Assembly: GCA_017848335.1 (NCBI GenBank)
Contig: JAGDAX010000075.1
Span: 1-45,507 of the forward strand
Length of the DNA stretch: 45,507 nucleotides
Direction: 5' to 3'
Source: Clostridia bacterium
GTDB taxonomy: Bacteria; Bacillota; Clostridia; UBA1212
In this document: positions 37,314 to 45,339 of the stretch, one piece after another
How the letters are laid out: the number at the start of each line of letters is the position of its first letter
Position numbering within the stretch: position 1 is the stretch's first letter
Program-made: the position numbers and the translations under genes
The notes under the pieces: model-generated
Told to the model about the DNA's origin: nothing
Databases searched by the model: none
Seen by the model: the letters and a program-made list of their open reading frames with translations, nothing else

Positions 37314-38525
37314 ATGAATTATTCCATTGACGACGTGCTGCAGTACGTAAAAGAGGAGGACGTAAAGTTTATACGCATCGCTTTTTGCGACGTGTTCGGT
37401 ACGCCCAAAAACATCTCGATAATGCCCCATGAGCTGGAGCGCGCCTTCGAATACGGCGTGTCCATCGACGCGTCCGCCATCAAGGGCTTCGGCGGCGACA
37501 TTTATTCCGACCTTCTTCTGCACCCGGAGCCGGGCACGTTGATGTGGCTTCCCTGGAGACCCGAGCAGGGCAAGGTGGTGCGTATGTTTTCGGGCATCAC
37601 GTACCCCGACGGCAGGCCCTTTGAGTGCGACACCAGGTCGCTTCTCAAAAAGGCGGTTGAGGAGGCCGGGCAGTACGGCTATGAATTCACCTTCGGCTCT
37701 GAGCAGGAATTCTACCTCCTGAAGCTTGACGACAGCGGCAATCCCACCGGAATACCTTACGACAACGCCGGCTATATGGATATTGCGCCCCTCGACAAGT
37801 GCGAAAATATCAGGCGCGAGATATGCCTGACTCTGGAGCAGATGGGCATCATGCCCGAAAGCTCGCACCACGAGGAGGGCCCGGGCCAGTGCGAGGTGGA
37901 TTTCAGGTACGGCGAGCCCCTCGAGGCTGCAGACAATACGGTCACCTTCCAGTCGGTGGTCAGGACCGTGGCCGGACGGAACGGTCTTTGCGCGGACTTT
38001 TCTCCGAAGCCTCTGAAGGGCTTCCCGGGCAACGGCTTCCATATAAACGTTTCTCTCAGGAGCGGCATGAACGACGTACTGCGCGACCGTATGATCGGCG
38101 GGCTTATGAAGAACGTCCCGGCGATGACCGTCTTTTTGAACCCCTGCGAGGATTCATACAAAAGATTCGGCAGCGACAAGGCCCCGTCGAAGATCAGCTG
38201 GTCCCGCGAGAACCGCTCCCAGTTCATCAGGGTCCCGGCTGCCGCCTATCCGTACATGCGCATTGAGCTCCGGTCTCCAGATCCGCTGGCAAATCCTTAC
38301 CTTGCCTTCGCGCTTGTTATCTATGCCTGCCTTGACGGGCTTTTGTCAAAGCTTTCGCCGGGCGAGCCCGCTGATATCAATCTGTTCAGCGCACCGGAGG
38401 ATATTCTCGCGAAGTACGGGAGCCTGCCTTCGAGTATTGCCGAGGCCGCGGCAGTTTCCAAGAACGACGCCTTCATCAGGAAGCATTTGAGTGATGAGAT
38501 TATCGCTATCTACTGTGACGTTTGA
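37314..38525 (+). CDS. glnA: Glutamine synthetase, short type-I-like
   Basis: A 403-residue GSI-family protein, shorter than the usual 440-470. Blocks visible: FRIAF-like KFIRIAFCDVFGTPKN, FGSEQEFYLL, EEGPGQCEVDFRYGEP, GNGFHINVSL, SRENRSQFIRVP and IELRSPDPLANPYLAFA. Two oddities: the usual His in GPGQHE is Cys here, and the protein stops at IIAIYCDV without the common Lys/Glu-rich C-terminal tail. It also lacks the adenylylation tyrosine region of enteric GSI. It is followed 24 bases later by the ANTAR regulator gene, the same pairing as glnA-nitR of Clostridium saccharobutylicum. Activity as a true glutamine synthetase is likely but not certain. Confidence 0.85.
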   Translation: MNYSIDDVLQYVKEEDVKFIRIAFCDVFGTPKNISIMPHELERAFEYGVSIDASAIKGFGGDIYSDLLLHPEPGTLMWLPWRPEQGKVVRMFSGITYPDGRPFECDTRSLLKKAVEEAGQYGYEFTFGSEQEFYLLKLDDSGNPTGIPYDNAGYMDIAPLDKCENIRREICLTLEQMGIMPESSHHEEGPGQCEVDFRYGEPLEAADNTVTFQSVVRTVAGRNGLCADFSPKPLKGFPGNGFHINVSLRSGMNDVLRDRMIGGLMKNVPAMTVFLNPCEDSYKRFGSDKAPSKISWSRENRSQFIRVPAAAYPYMRIELRSPDPLANPYLAFALVIYACLDGLLSKLSPGEPADINLFSAPEDILAKYGSLPSSIAEAAAVSKNDAFIRKHLSDEIIAIYCDV

Positions 38526-38549
38526 TTCCGCTTACGCCGGAGGGAGGGG

Positions 38550-39137
38550 TTGCTTCTGAAAGAATCAGTGCACAGTGTTTTGATAATTTCCTCGTCCGAG
38601 AATTTCATAGCGTCCTTCAAGGAAATGCTGCCTGTATCGGGGTACAGTCCCGTGAAGAGCGCCGTCTCGGCTTCACAGGCCCGCAGAATCATCGCGGAGG
38701 AGACGTTCGATTACATCGTGATCAATTCGCCGCTGACCGACGATCCCGGCATCCGCCTTTCGGTGGACGTGTGCGAGTCCTGCAGCTCGGTGGTGCTGCT
38801 GGCAGTGAGCACCGAATTCTACGACGAAATCTACTGCAGGGTGGCGGACTTCGGCGTGTACACGATCCCGAAGCCTGTGTCGCGGGCGCTCATCAAGGCG
38901 GCGCTGGACTGGATGCACGCGTCGTATTGCCGGGCCAAAAAGGACCGCGTCAAGGTAATGACCTTCGAGGAAAAAATGAAGGAGATACGGCTCGTCAACA
39001 GAGCCAAGTGGGTCCTGATCAGCGAGCTCAATATGAACGAACAGGAGGCTCACAGGTTCATCGAGAAGGAAGCCATGGACAGGTGCGTGTCCAAGAAGAG
39101 CGTGGCCGAGTCAATTATAAATACTTATTCGACGTGA
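38550..39137 (+). CDS. nitR: ANTAR-domain antitermination regulator (NitR-like) with degenerate receiver
   Basis: A 195-residue protein with a TTG start preceded by GGAGGGAGG. Residues about 8-125 have a response-regulator receiver pattern, but the phosphorylatable Asp is Asn59 (YIVINSPLTDD) and the N-terminal acidic pair is replaced by SSSEN; Lys108 in IPKPVS is kept. Residues about 140-193 are an ANTAR RNA-binding helix bundle: EEKMKEIRLVNRAKWVLISE, then EAHRFIEKEAMDRCVSKKSV and AESIINTY. ANTAR proteins bind hexaloop hairpins to prevent termination. The leaders of this operon, of glnN and of purC all carry such loops, so they are the likely targets. Input is probably by protein contact, with P-II or a glutamine synthetase as possible partners. 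The symbol is by analogy. Confidence 0.85.
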   Translation: MLLKESVHSVLIISSSENFIASFKEMLPVSGYSPVKSAVSASQARRIIAEETFDYIVINSPLTDDPGIRLSVDVCESCSSVVLLAVSTEFYDEIYCRVADFGVYTIPKPVSRALIKAALDWMHASYCRAKKDRVKVMTFEEKMKEIRLVNRAKWVLISELNMNEQEAHRFIEKEAMDRCVSKKSVAESIINTYST

Positions 39138-39168
39138 AAAGCCTTCCGCGGAAAACGGGAGGCTTTTT
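39137..39168 (+). terminator. Rho-independent terminator of the GOGAT-glnA-ANTAR operon
   Basis: AAAAGCCTTCCG (39137-39148) pairs fully, with one G-U, with CGGGAGGCTTTT (39156-39167), a seven-base loop and T-rich end. It overlaps the stop codon of the ANTAR gene. Confidence 0.88.
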
Positions 39169-39187
39169 GAAACAGTGATCTGATTGA

Positions 39188-39330
39188 AAAGGGTCCGGGA
39201 AACGCCCGGAGAATGCGCGGAAATCCCGGAGAAATCCCGCGGAAATCCCGGGGAACGCCGCGAAGAGGGAAGCGGGAAAACTCAGGGAAATGCCGCGGAA
39301 ATCCGCGGAAATCCAGTGGAAACGACGCGT
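39188..39330. repeat. Degenerate GGAAATCC-type repeats
   Basis: CGGAAATCC, CGGAGAAATCC and close variants recur about ten times with irregular spacing of 9 to 16 bases. The stretch is non-coding, between the operon terminator and the convergent SGNH gene. Confidence 0.65.
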
Positions 39331-39353
39331 CTGTCAAGCGAGGTCAGACGCTG

Positions 39354-40163
39354 TCAGACGTATGAGAGGCCCGTGCCCGCATAGCCTGCAAGCCGGAGCT
39401 TGTCGGGGTTATGGCGTACGATATAGTCGATGAACGAGCAGATCATCTTGGCGGTGAGGTAGTACCCCTGGCTGTTCATGTGGCCGCCCACAAAGAATGC
39501 CTTGCGAAAATCGTCACCGTAAAATGGCGCGTATTCGCGGAGGTCGATCACATAGGTGTTTGTGAATTTGTCCGCCAGACTGTACAGGAGCTCCCTGTGC
39601 CTGTCGTGATTTGCGGCGAACTCAGGCTTCTCGAGCTCCTCGAGGTCCCGGGGAATCGTAACGAGGAAGAAAGCCGCGTCGGGCTGGACGTCCTTATAGC
39701 GCTGGATCACCTTGGAATAATGGCCCGCGAAGGTGGCATTGTTGAGGCGGCAGTCCGCGTGAATATCGCCAAGGTCTCCCGCCGGCTGTTTGAATTCGTC
39801 CAGATCGTTGCAGCCCAGCGCAATAATATACGCCATGGCCGCCTTCGATTTGTCCCAGTAGCCCATTGCGTCGGCATAGGAGTCGCAATATTCGGACGCG
39901 GTCATATTGCCCCTCGAGAAGTTGTACACCGTGGCGCCCGTCATTGCGGCGTAATAAGCCGGCCAAGATATGCTGTACAGGTCGTGGAAATCCCTGGGGT
40001 TGGCCTTGCCCATTGTCTCCATATCTCCGGCCGACAGGGAGTCGCCGATGACTGCAACGGTCCTGAATACGGAAGCGAAGCCGCCCCCCGATACGATACG
40101 GTCGAGGGGCTTTTCGGGCTCTGATTCTTTATTCGGTTGGAGGATCCGGTCGAATGTACGCAT
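39354..40163 (-). CDS. SGNH/GDSL-like hydrolase, paralogue 1
   Basis: A 269-residue SGNH-fold protein. Block I is VAVIGDSLSAGDMET, block II-III includes YNFSRGNMTASEYC and IIALGCNDLDEF, and the C-terminal block reads FFVGGHMNSQGYYLTAKM. The Asp that normally lies three residues before the catalytic His (DxxH) is Val here, so the triad is atypical. There is no signal peptide. The next upstream gene is a close paralogue in tandem, implying a local duplication. Substrate unknown; acetyl-esters of glycans are a family possibility. Confidence 0.8.
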   Translation of the reverse strand: MRTFDRILQPNKESEPEKPLDRIVSGGGFASVFRTVAVIGDSLSAGDMETMGKANPRDFHDLYSISWPAYYAAMTGATVYNFSRGNMTASEYCDSYADAMGYWDKSKAAMAYIIALGCNDLDEFKQPAGDLGDIHADCRLNNATFAGHYSKVIQRYKDVQPDAAFFLVTIPRDLEELEKPEFAANHDRHRELLYSLADKFTNTYVIDLREYAPFYGDDFRKAFFVGGHMNSQGYYLTAKMICSFIDYIVRHNPDKLRLAGYAGTGLSYV

Positions 40164-40233
40164 TATCCTTCTCCGTGCCGCGTGTCCGGGCGCTGAGCGC
40201 CTTCTGATACTGCCGTGATCTATTCTTGCCGCT

Positions 40234-41034
40234 TTAATTTACGTACGCGAAGGGCGTACCGATGAATCCAGCCTGTGAGAACTTGTCGGGATTGTGCCGC
40301 ACGATGTAGTCGATATATGAGCCGATCATCCTGGCGGTAAGGTAGTAGCCCTGGCTGTTCATGTGGCCTCCCACAAAGAACGCCTTGCGAAATTCGTCGC
40401 CGTAGAAGGGAGCGTATTCGCGGAGGTCGATCACGTAAGTGTTCGTAAATCTCTCTGCCATTGCGTGCATCAGCCTGCGCTGTCCCTCGTGTCTCTCCTT
40501 GACCTCGGGATGCTGCTCCTCGAAGCTGTCCCTGGGCATCGTAACAAGGAAGAACGCCGCGTCCGGCTGGATCTTTTTGTATTGCTGGATGATCTTGCCG
40601 TAATGGCCCGCGAAGGTGTCGCTGTTGAGGTGCAGGTTGTCCTTGACGTCGTCGATCGATCCCACCGGCTGCTGAAGTCCGTCCAGATCGTTGCAGCCCA
40701 GCGCGATAATGTAAGCCATCGCCGCCTTCGACCGGTCCCAGTACCCCATAGCTTCCGCGAAGGAATTGCAATACTCGGAGGCTGTCATTCCGCCGCGCGA
40801 GAAGTTGTAAACCTTGGTGCCCGACATTCTCGCCAGATACTGCCCCCAGGAAATGTCAAATATATCGTGATAGCCGCAGGGCCCGCCTGCGTCCTTGGAT
40901 TCAAGCTCGCCCGAGGACAGCGAATCGCCCACCACTGCAATTGTTCTGAATATAGAAGTAAATCCGCCGTCCTCGACAATATTGTCCAGCGGCTTCTCAT
41001 CTGCAATTTTACCCAGATAATAGTTTATGTCCAT
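40234..41034 (-). CDS. SGNH/GDSL-like hydrolase, paralogue 2
   Basis: A 266-residue paralogue of the next gene, collinear throughout: VAVVGDSLSSGELES, YNFSRGGMTASEYC, AYIIALGCNDLDGLQQP and an identical FFVGGHMNSQGYYLTA region. It shares the Val-Gly-Gly-His replacement of DxxH, so the change predates the duplication. It is followed by its paralogue after 70 bases, likely one transcript. GGAAGGAGC lies about 6 bases before the ATG. Confidence 0.8.
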   Translation of the reverse strand: MDINYYLGKIADEKPLDNIVEDGGFTSIFRTIAVVGDSLSSGELESKDAGGPCGYHDIFDISWGQYLARMSGTKVYNFSRGGMTASEYCNSFAEAMGYWDRSKAAMAYIIALGCNDLDGLQQPVGSIDDVKDNLHLNSDTFAGHYGKIIQQYKKIQPDAAFFLVTMPRDSFEEQHPEVKERHEGQRRLMHAMAERFTNTYVIDLREYAPFYGDEFRKAFFVGGHMNSQGYYLTARMIGSYIDYIVRHNPDKFSQAGFIGTPFAYVN

Positions 41035-41284
41035 AAAAAGTGCTCCTTCCTGTATAAGGAAAATTTATAGTGTGATTATACATTGTTGCGGCCCGATTCT
41101 CAACAGGGTTGTGAATTCAGTGCCGGGTGCCGGGAATAGACTGGAGGCCAGAGACCAGAGGACAAAGAGCGCGTTCCGCGCAGCGCGTCGCGCGCGTCGG
41201 GCAAATAACACAACCTGCTTGACCGGCAACCGCCAATGCCTTATAATCACAAAACAATCTACTCATTCAGGAGGAACTACAGTT

Positions 41285-42016
41285 ATGCAATACGGACTTC
41301 AGCTTTTCAGCGTCAGGGATTTTACCGAGAAGGATCTCGGGGGCACCGTTCAGAAGGTGGCTGAAATGGGCTACGGCCTCGTGGAATTCGCGGGCTTTTT
41401 CGGCCATTCCGCCGAGGAAGTCAAAAAAATGCTGGACGCAAACGGGCTCAAGGCCTCGGGTACGCACTCCGGCGCCGACGGACTTCTTCCGTCGAATATC
41501 GGGGAGAGCATTCGCTATCATAAAGCCATCGGCTGCGAGAATTACATTATACCCGGCCACGACCTTTCGGACAGCGTCAAAATTGACGGGTTCGTCGAGC
41601 TCGTGAATCAGGCCCAGCCTATTCTGGCTGCGGAAGGCATCAAGCTGCACTACCACAACCACTCACACGAATTCTTTCCGAATAACGACGGGCAGATCAT
41701 CCACGAAGAGCTTCAAAAGCGCACTTCGATCCTTTTTGAGATCGATACCTTCTGGGCATTCAATGCCGGGCTCGATCCGGTGGAGCTGCTTGAAAAGCTG
41801 AAGGACAGGATCGGGGTTATCCATCTTAAGGACGGCTTCAAGGGCGGTGAGGGGACATCCCTCGGTCAGGGCGAAGCGCCGGTCAAAGAGGTGCTGAAAA
41901 AGGCGAAAGAGCTGGGCTTCACCGTGGTGGTAGAGAGCGAAGGTCTGTCGCCTGACGGACTGTCTGAGTCCAAAAGATGTATCGATTTTCTGAAAGAAGT
42001 CGACGGAGTATTATAA
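41285..42016 (+). CDS. Sugar phosphate isomerase/epimerase-like TIM barrel
   Basis: A 243-residue xylose-isomerase-like TIM barrel (AP endonuclease 2 family fold). MQYGLQLFSVRDF opens the barrel; metal ligands are suggested by KLHYHNHSHEF, FEIDTFWAF, VIHLKDGFKG and VVVESEG. Relatives isomerise or epimerise sugars or inositols. AGGAGGAAC 7 to 8 bases before ATG 41285 fixes the start; the open frame extends further upstream without conservation. The last codons (KEVDGVL) are partly repeated in the spacer that follows. It stands alone. Confidence 0.85.
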   Translation: MQYGLQLFSVRDFTEKDLGGTVQKVAEMGYGLVEFAGFFGHSAEEVKKMLDANGLKASGTHSGADGLLPSNIGESIRYHKAIGCENYIIPGHDLSDSVKIDGFVELVNQAQPILAAEGIKLHYHNHSHEFFPNNDGQIIHEELQKRTSILFEIDTFWAFNAGLDPVELLEKLKDRIGVIHLKDGFKGGEGTSLGQGEAPVKEVLKKAKELGFTVVVESEGLSPDGLSESKRCIDFLKEVDGVL

Positions 42017-42147
42017 AGCTGTCGACGGAGAAATATAAAAAGGTCGACGGAGAGATTCAAGGAGCCCGACGGTCAATTTAAACAGTCCGACGGTCAAATT
42101 ATAATAGCCCGGAAATAGCCCGGCAATAGCCCGGCAATTGACCGGCG
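42000..42147. repeat. Repeat-built spacer after the TIM-barrel gene
   Basis: GTCGACGGAG occurs at the very end of the gene and twice more downstream (around 42020 and 42042), then changes into two CCGACGGTCAA words and three 11-bp AGCCCGGMAAT units from about 42104. The first unit is coding, the rest non-coding. Confidence 0.8.
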
Positions 42148-42158
42148 CAGGGCTTTGA

Positions 42159-44429
42159 TCAGCTGTTCACACGCGCAATGTAGCTGTTCAGGTCGTCCAG
42201 GAACGCCTTGTCGCGCACGCCGTTGTCGAAAAAGCCCTTCAGGCCCGCAATGTAGCTCTGCCAGGAGGAGCTGCGGCGCTGCCAGCGGGCGGTGTCACGG
42301 GGCTCCTCGGAGGCGATCATATTCGCGATCTTATCGATTTTTGAAATTATAACCGGCCCGTTAAGCGTTGTCTCCATAAGCTCCGCTGCGCGGGCCATTA
42401 ATTTTGCCTGGAAGTCCTTGTTGAAGATCAGGGCCGCGTAGAAGGTGTCGGCGGTTCTCTCGCCGTTGTAGCTGAAGGTGCCGTAATTTTCGCGGCCGGG
42501 ATTGGCGCTCCAGTCAAGGTCGTAAAAGGCGTAGTGCCAGATATTGTCGGCGTTTTTGGCCTTGAATACCCGGTGGTTGCTGATGTCCTGGTCGCCGAGG
42601 TAGCCACGGCAGAGGAACCAGTCGATGAGGCCCATATAGTCGATCCTGCTCATGACGTAGTCGTACGCCTCGCCGCCGTTTTTGATCTCCTCCTTGTGGG
42701 AGTTGATGAAATTACGCAGCTCGTTGTAATCCGCCATGCTTCCCGCGTCAAGCTCGCCGCAGCTCTTTATCATATCCACGGATTCGGGATCCGTGTCAAG
42801 GTGCGACGCCACGTATTCCTCGTCAAGGCGCTCGCGTATGAAGTAAATGCCCCAGTATTCGCCGCCGATGTAAAGCACGCAGGGGCGGTATTCCTGTATG
42901 TAAAGGTTGGTGTCGCGGACGACCTCAGCCGCCAGCTCGTCCCTGATGATGGCGCGGTACCAGTCCTCACTGCCGCCCTTCAAAACGAGGGCGTCGAATT
43001 CACTGATGCTGAGATTGTCGAAAAGCTTGTAATGCAGCTTGGAGACGCCGTACTGCGACTTGAATCTGACGCGGAAGTTCTGCTTCTGCTCAAGCCTTGT
43101 GTCGTTGCCGTGAAGCTTAAAGCCGCAGGGGACCGAGAATTTTTCCTCGCCGTTTTCGATGAGCGTGAGAAGAACCTCCTCCTCGGTGCCCTTGTACGGG
43201 GAGTGCTGATCCTTGAACACGCCGTTCTCGAGGCTTGCAAGGTTTGCCGCCACGTTGAGCACGGGAAGCCTGGAAGTCTCGCTGTCAACGATATACGTGA
43301 AGTCGGATTCGCCGCTCAGCTCGCCGTCCTTGATCGCAATCGCCCTTATGGACGTGGGCTTCGTGACGGTGATGGAGCCGGTGTATTTTTGGGATGAGGC
43401 GGTGGGCGCCTTGCCGTCAAGCGTATAATAAATGTCGCCGGTGGCATAGAGGCTGACCGTGACTGCAGACGTGTATACGCCGGATTTTACGCTTGCCGCG
43501 GGGGGTGAGAGCAGGAAAAACCTGCCTGCGCTGTTGGCGGCTCCGGGCGTCGGAACAACGCAATAGATAAGATCCTTGCCGTACCTGCCGAAGGTGGTGT
43601 CGTGCTGAAGATCCTTCGGAACCTCTATCTCGTCAATGGCTTCGCCGTTTTTGAATACGTAAAGAGACTCGCCTCCCGAGATCTTGAAGGATGCGTGGCC
43701 TGTCTTTGTCTCGCCGGAAAGGTATATGATATAGTAGCCGCCCGGCTCAAGAGTGACGTCGGGGAGCTTGCACTTGTCGGGCTTTTTGATCCTGTCGGAA
43801 ATGTTGTAGCCGGAGAGGTTGACCGGGTTTCCGGAGGCGTTGTATATCTCGACCCAGTCGTAATAGCTGCCGTCGGAGGGGATGAATTTTGTGTTGGAGG
43901 ACATGATCTCCGAAATGATAACGTCCTGAAGACCGTCCTGTGTGGCGGGCGCCTTGCGTTCCTTGTTCATCAGCTCGGTGTTTGTCGCTGAGCTTCCGGT
44001 GTTTGTATCAGAGCCTCCGGATGTGGGAGCAGGCGCGGGCGTGGCTGTGGGAGCAGGCGTCGGGGTATTGGTGGGAGCGGGCGTGTATGTCGCCGCTGAA
44101 GCCGGCTCGGCAGTTCCGAAAGGCTCCTCCGAAGCTTCCGGCGATGCGCTGCTTACTCCAAAAGAACCGTCACCGTCCGCGGGATTACCGGTCGAAGCCT
44201 CCTCCCCGGGAAGCTCGGTGCCTGAGGCAGACGCGCCGGGCGTTTCCGCCGTAAAGAAGTCGGTGCCGGAAGGCGTCGCCGTGTCGTTTACCATGACCGG
44301 TTTCCGGTCGCCTGCGTCGTTTTGGCAGCTTTTGACTGTCAGAACAACTGACAGTATAACGATCGCAGCAAGCAGCGCGAGAATTGCAATTTTAAAGTAA
44401 TTGATTTTTCTTTTGTGAGAGGTTTCCAT
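42159..44429 (-). CDS. Membrane-anchored CotH-like protein with lamin-tail domain
   Basis: A 756-residue surface protein. Residues 10-32 form a membrane anchor after a basic start (METSHKRKI), then about 110 residues of Pro/Thr/Ala/Ser-rich linker (TPAPTNTPTPAPTATPAPAP). A lamin-tail domain (about 167-290; VIISEIMSSNTKFI, DWVEIYNASG) is followed by a chitobiase-type sheet (YYTLDGKAPTASSQKYTG, TSIRAIAIKDG) and a CotH domain (about 390-750; FKLHGNDTRLEQKQNFRVRF, GGEYWGIYFIRERLDEEYV, YDLDWSANPGRENYG). CotH proteins are spore-coat kinases in Bacillus; similar multidomain forms occur in gut Clostridia at the cell surface. Role here unknown. It appears monocistronic. Confidence 0.88.
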   Translation of the reverse strand: METSHKRKINYFKIAILALLAAIVILSVVLTVKSCQNDAGDRKPVMVNDTATPSGTDFFTAETPGASASGTELPGEEASTGNPADGDGSFGVSSASPEASEEPFGTAEPASAATYTPAPTNTPTPAPTATPAPAPTSGGSDTNTGSSATNTELMNKERKAPATQDGLQDVIISEIMSSNTKFIPSDGSYYDWVEIYNASGNPVNLSGYNISDRIKKPDKCKLPDVTLEPGGYYIIYLSGETKTGHASFKISGGESLYVFKNGEAIDEIEVPKDLQHDTTFGRYGKDLIYCVVPTPGAANSAGRFFLLSPPAASVKSGVYTSAVTVSLYATGDIYYTLDGKAPTASSQKYTGSITVTKPTSIRAIAIKDGELSGESDFTYIVDSETSRLPVLNVAANLASLENGVFKDQHSPYKGTEEEVLLTLIENGEEKFSVPCGFKLHGNDTRLEQKQNFRVRFKSQYGVSKLHYKLFDNLSISEFDALVLKGGSEDWYRAIIRDELAAEVVRDTNLYIQEYRPCVLYIGGEYWGIYFIRERLDEEYVASHLDTDPESVDMIKSCGELDAGSMADYNELRNFINSHKEEIKNGGEAYDYVMSRIDYMGLIDWFLCRGYLGDQDISNHRVFKAKNADNIWHYAFYDLDWSANPGRENYGTFSYNGERTADTFYAALIFNKDFQAKLMARAAELMETTLNGPVIISKIDKIANMIASEEPRDTARWQRRSSSWQSYIAGLKGFFDNGVRDKAFLDDLNSYIARVNS

Positions 44430-44949
44430 TAATACATCGACCGCCTTTTCTATTCCCGTTGATTATACCAAATAGCTCTTGATATTGCTATTGTTTTTTG
44501 AATTTTGGACTTATTATTGGCTGATTTTAAACGGCTTAGCGACGCTTTTGTGAAGATCTGACGGTGATTTTATAATGATTCAGCGCGAAAATGCGGTTCG
44601 ATTGCATTTTGAAAATTATGCAATGTTTACATAAAATTTACACCTCACTTTTTGGGTTTGCGCTTGCGCCTGAACTTTCCGCCGGAAGCTTGAACCTGAC
44701 GTTTCTGCCTGAGGCCATCTCTGAAGCCATCTGAAGCCATCTGATGCATCCTTAAGCACCCTTGACGCATACTGAAGCAACCCTGATGCTTTCAGCAGCA
44801 ACCCTGACTCCTTTTCAGAGAACAGAGTATAAATTCTACAGGCGGTCCTGGATCTTATGACGAAGCAACGCATTGAAAATTGCGCAAAAATATAGTATCT
44901 TTAGCTCACCGGTGCACTTTCAAACCGCACTGAGCGAAGAGGTTATACA
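44430..44949. other. Intergenic region with short degenerate repeats
   Basis: There is no gene. A run of CTGAAGCCATCTGA- and CCTGATGC-like words lies at about 44712-44812. A possible plus-strand promoter is noted separately. The left 150 bases are AT-rich and probably hold the promoter of the CotH-like gene. Confidence 0.5.
44873..44901 (+). promoter_or_regulatory. Candidate promoter for the DUF1622 gene
   Basis: TTGAAA (44873-44878), 17-bp spacer, TATCTT (44896-44901), about 50 bases before the ATG. The elements are partial matches. Confidence 0.4.
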
Positions 44950-45339
44950 ATGAATGACGTTTACAATTTGATCGAGAGTATCTTCACGTGGATCGTGGAG
45001 TACGGCATACTTCTTATCGAGCTTATCGGTGTGGGCGTGCTCATATTCACGATAATCAAGTCCCTTATCGGGATGATCAGGAAGGACAAACGCGTCAGGC
45101 TCAACCTGGCGGAGGGCATTGCCCTTGCCCTCGAATTCAAGATGGGCGGCGAGCTTCTCAGGACGGTGATCGTGAGAGACTGGGAGGAGCTTCTGATCCT
45201 CGGCGCGGTGATCCTGCTGAGGGCGGCGCTGGCGTTTCTCATCCAGTGGGAAATCAGAATGTACAAGAAGCACGAGATGCCGCTGGGGGAGAGGTGGCAC
45301 GACGTGAAGCACCGGGAGCAGGAGAAGCGGGAAGAGTGA
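44950..45339 (+). CDS. DUF1622 family membrane protein
   Basis: A 129-residue protein with three hydrophobic segments (about 17-40, then 77-98 around the conserved core). The stretch RLNLAEGIALALEFKMGGEL then LRTVIVRDWEELLILGAVIL and FLIQWEIRMYKK is the DUF1622 pattern. The family is a small inner-membrane protein of unknown function. AAGAGG precedes the ATG. The charged tail ending KREQEKREE-like is cytoplasmic by the positive-inside rule, an inference. Confidence 0.88.
   Translation: MNDVYNLIESIFTWIVEYGILLIELIGVGVLIFTIIKSLIGMIRKDKRVRLNLAEGIALALEFKMGGELLRTVIVRDWEELLILGAVILLRAALAFLIQWEIRMYKKHEMPLGERWHDVKHREQEKREE

Noticed and set aside
39188-39330. CRISPR array
   Set aside because: The repeats are short, irregular and degenerate, with no uniform repeat/spacer pattern and no cas genes.
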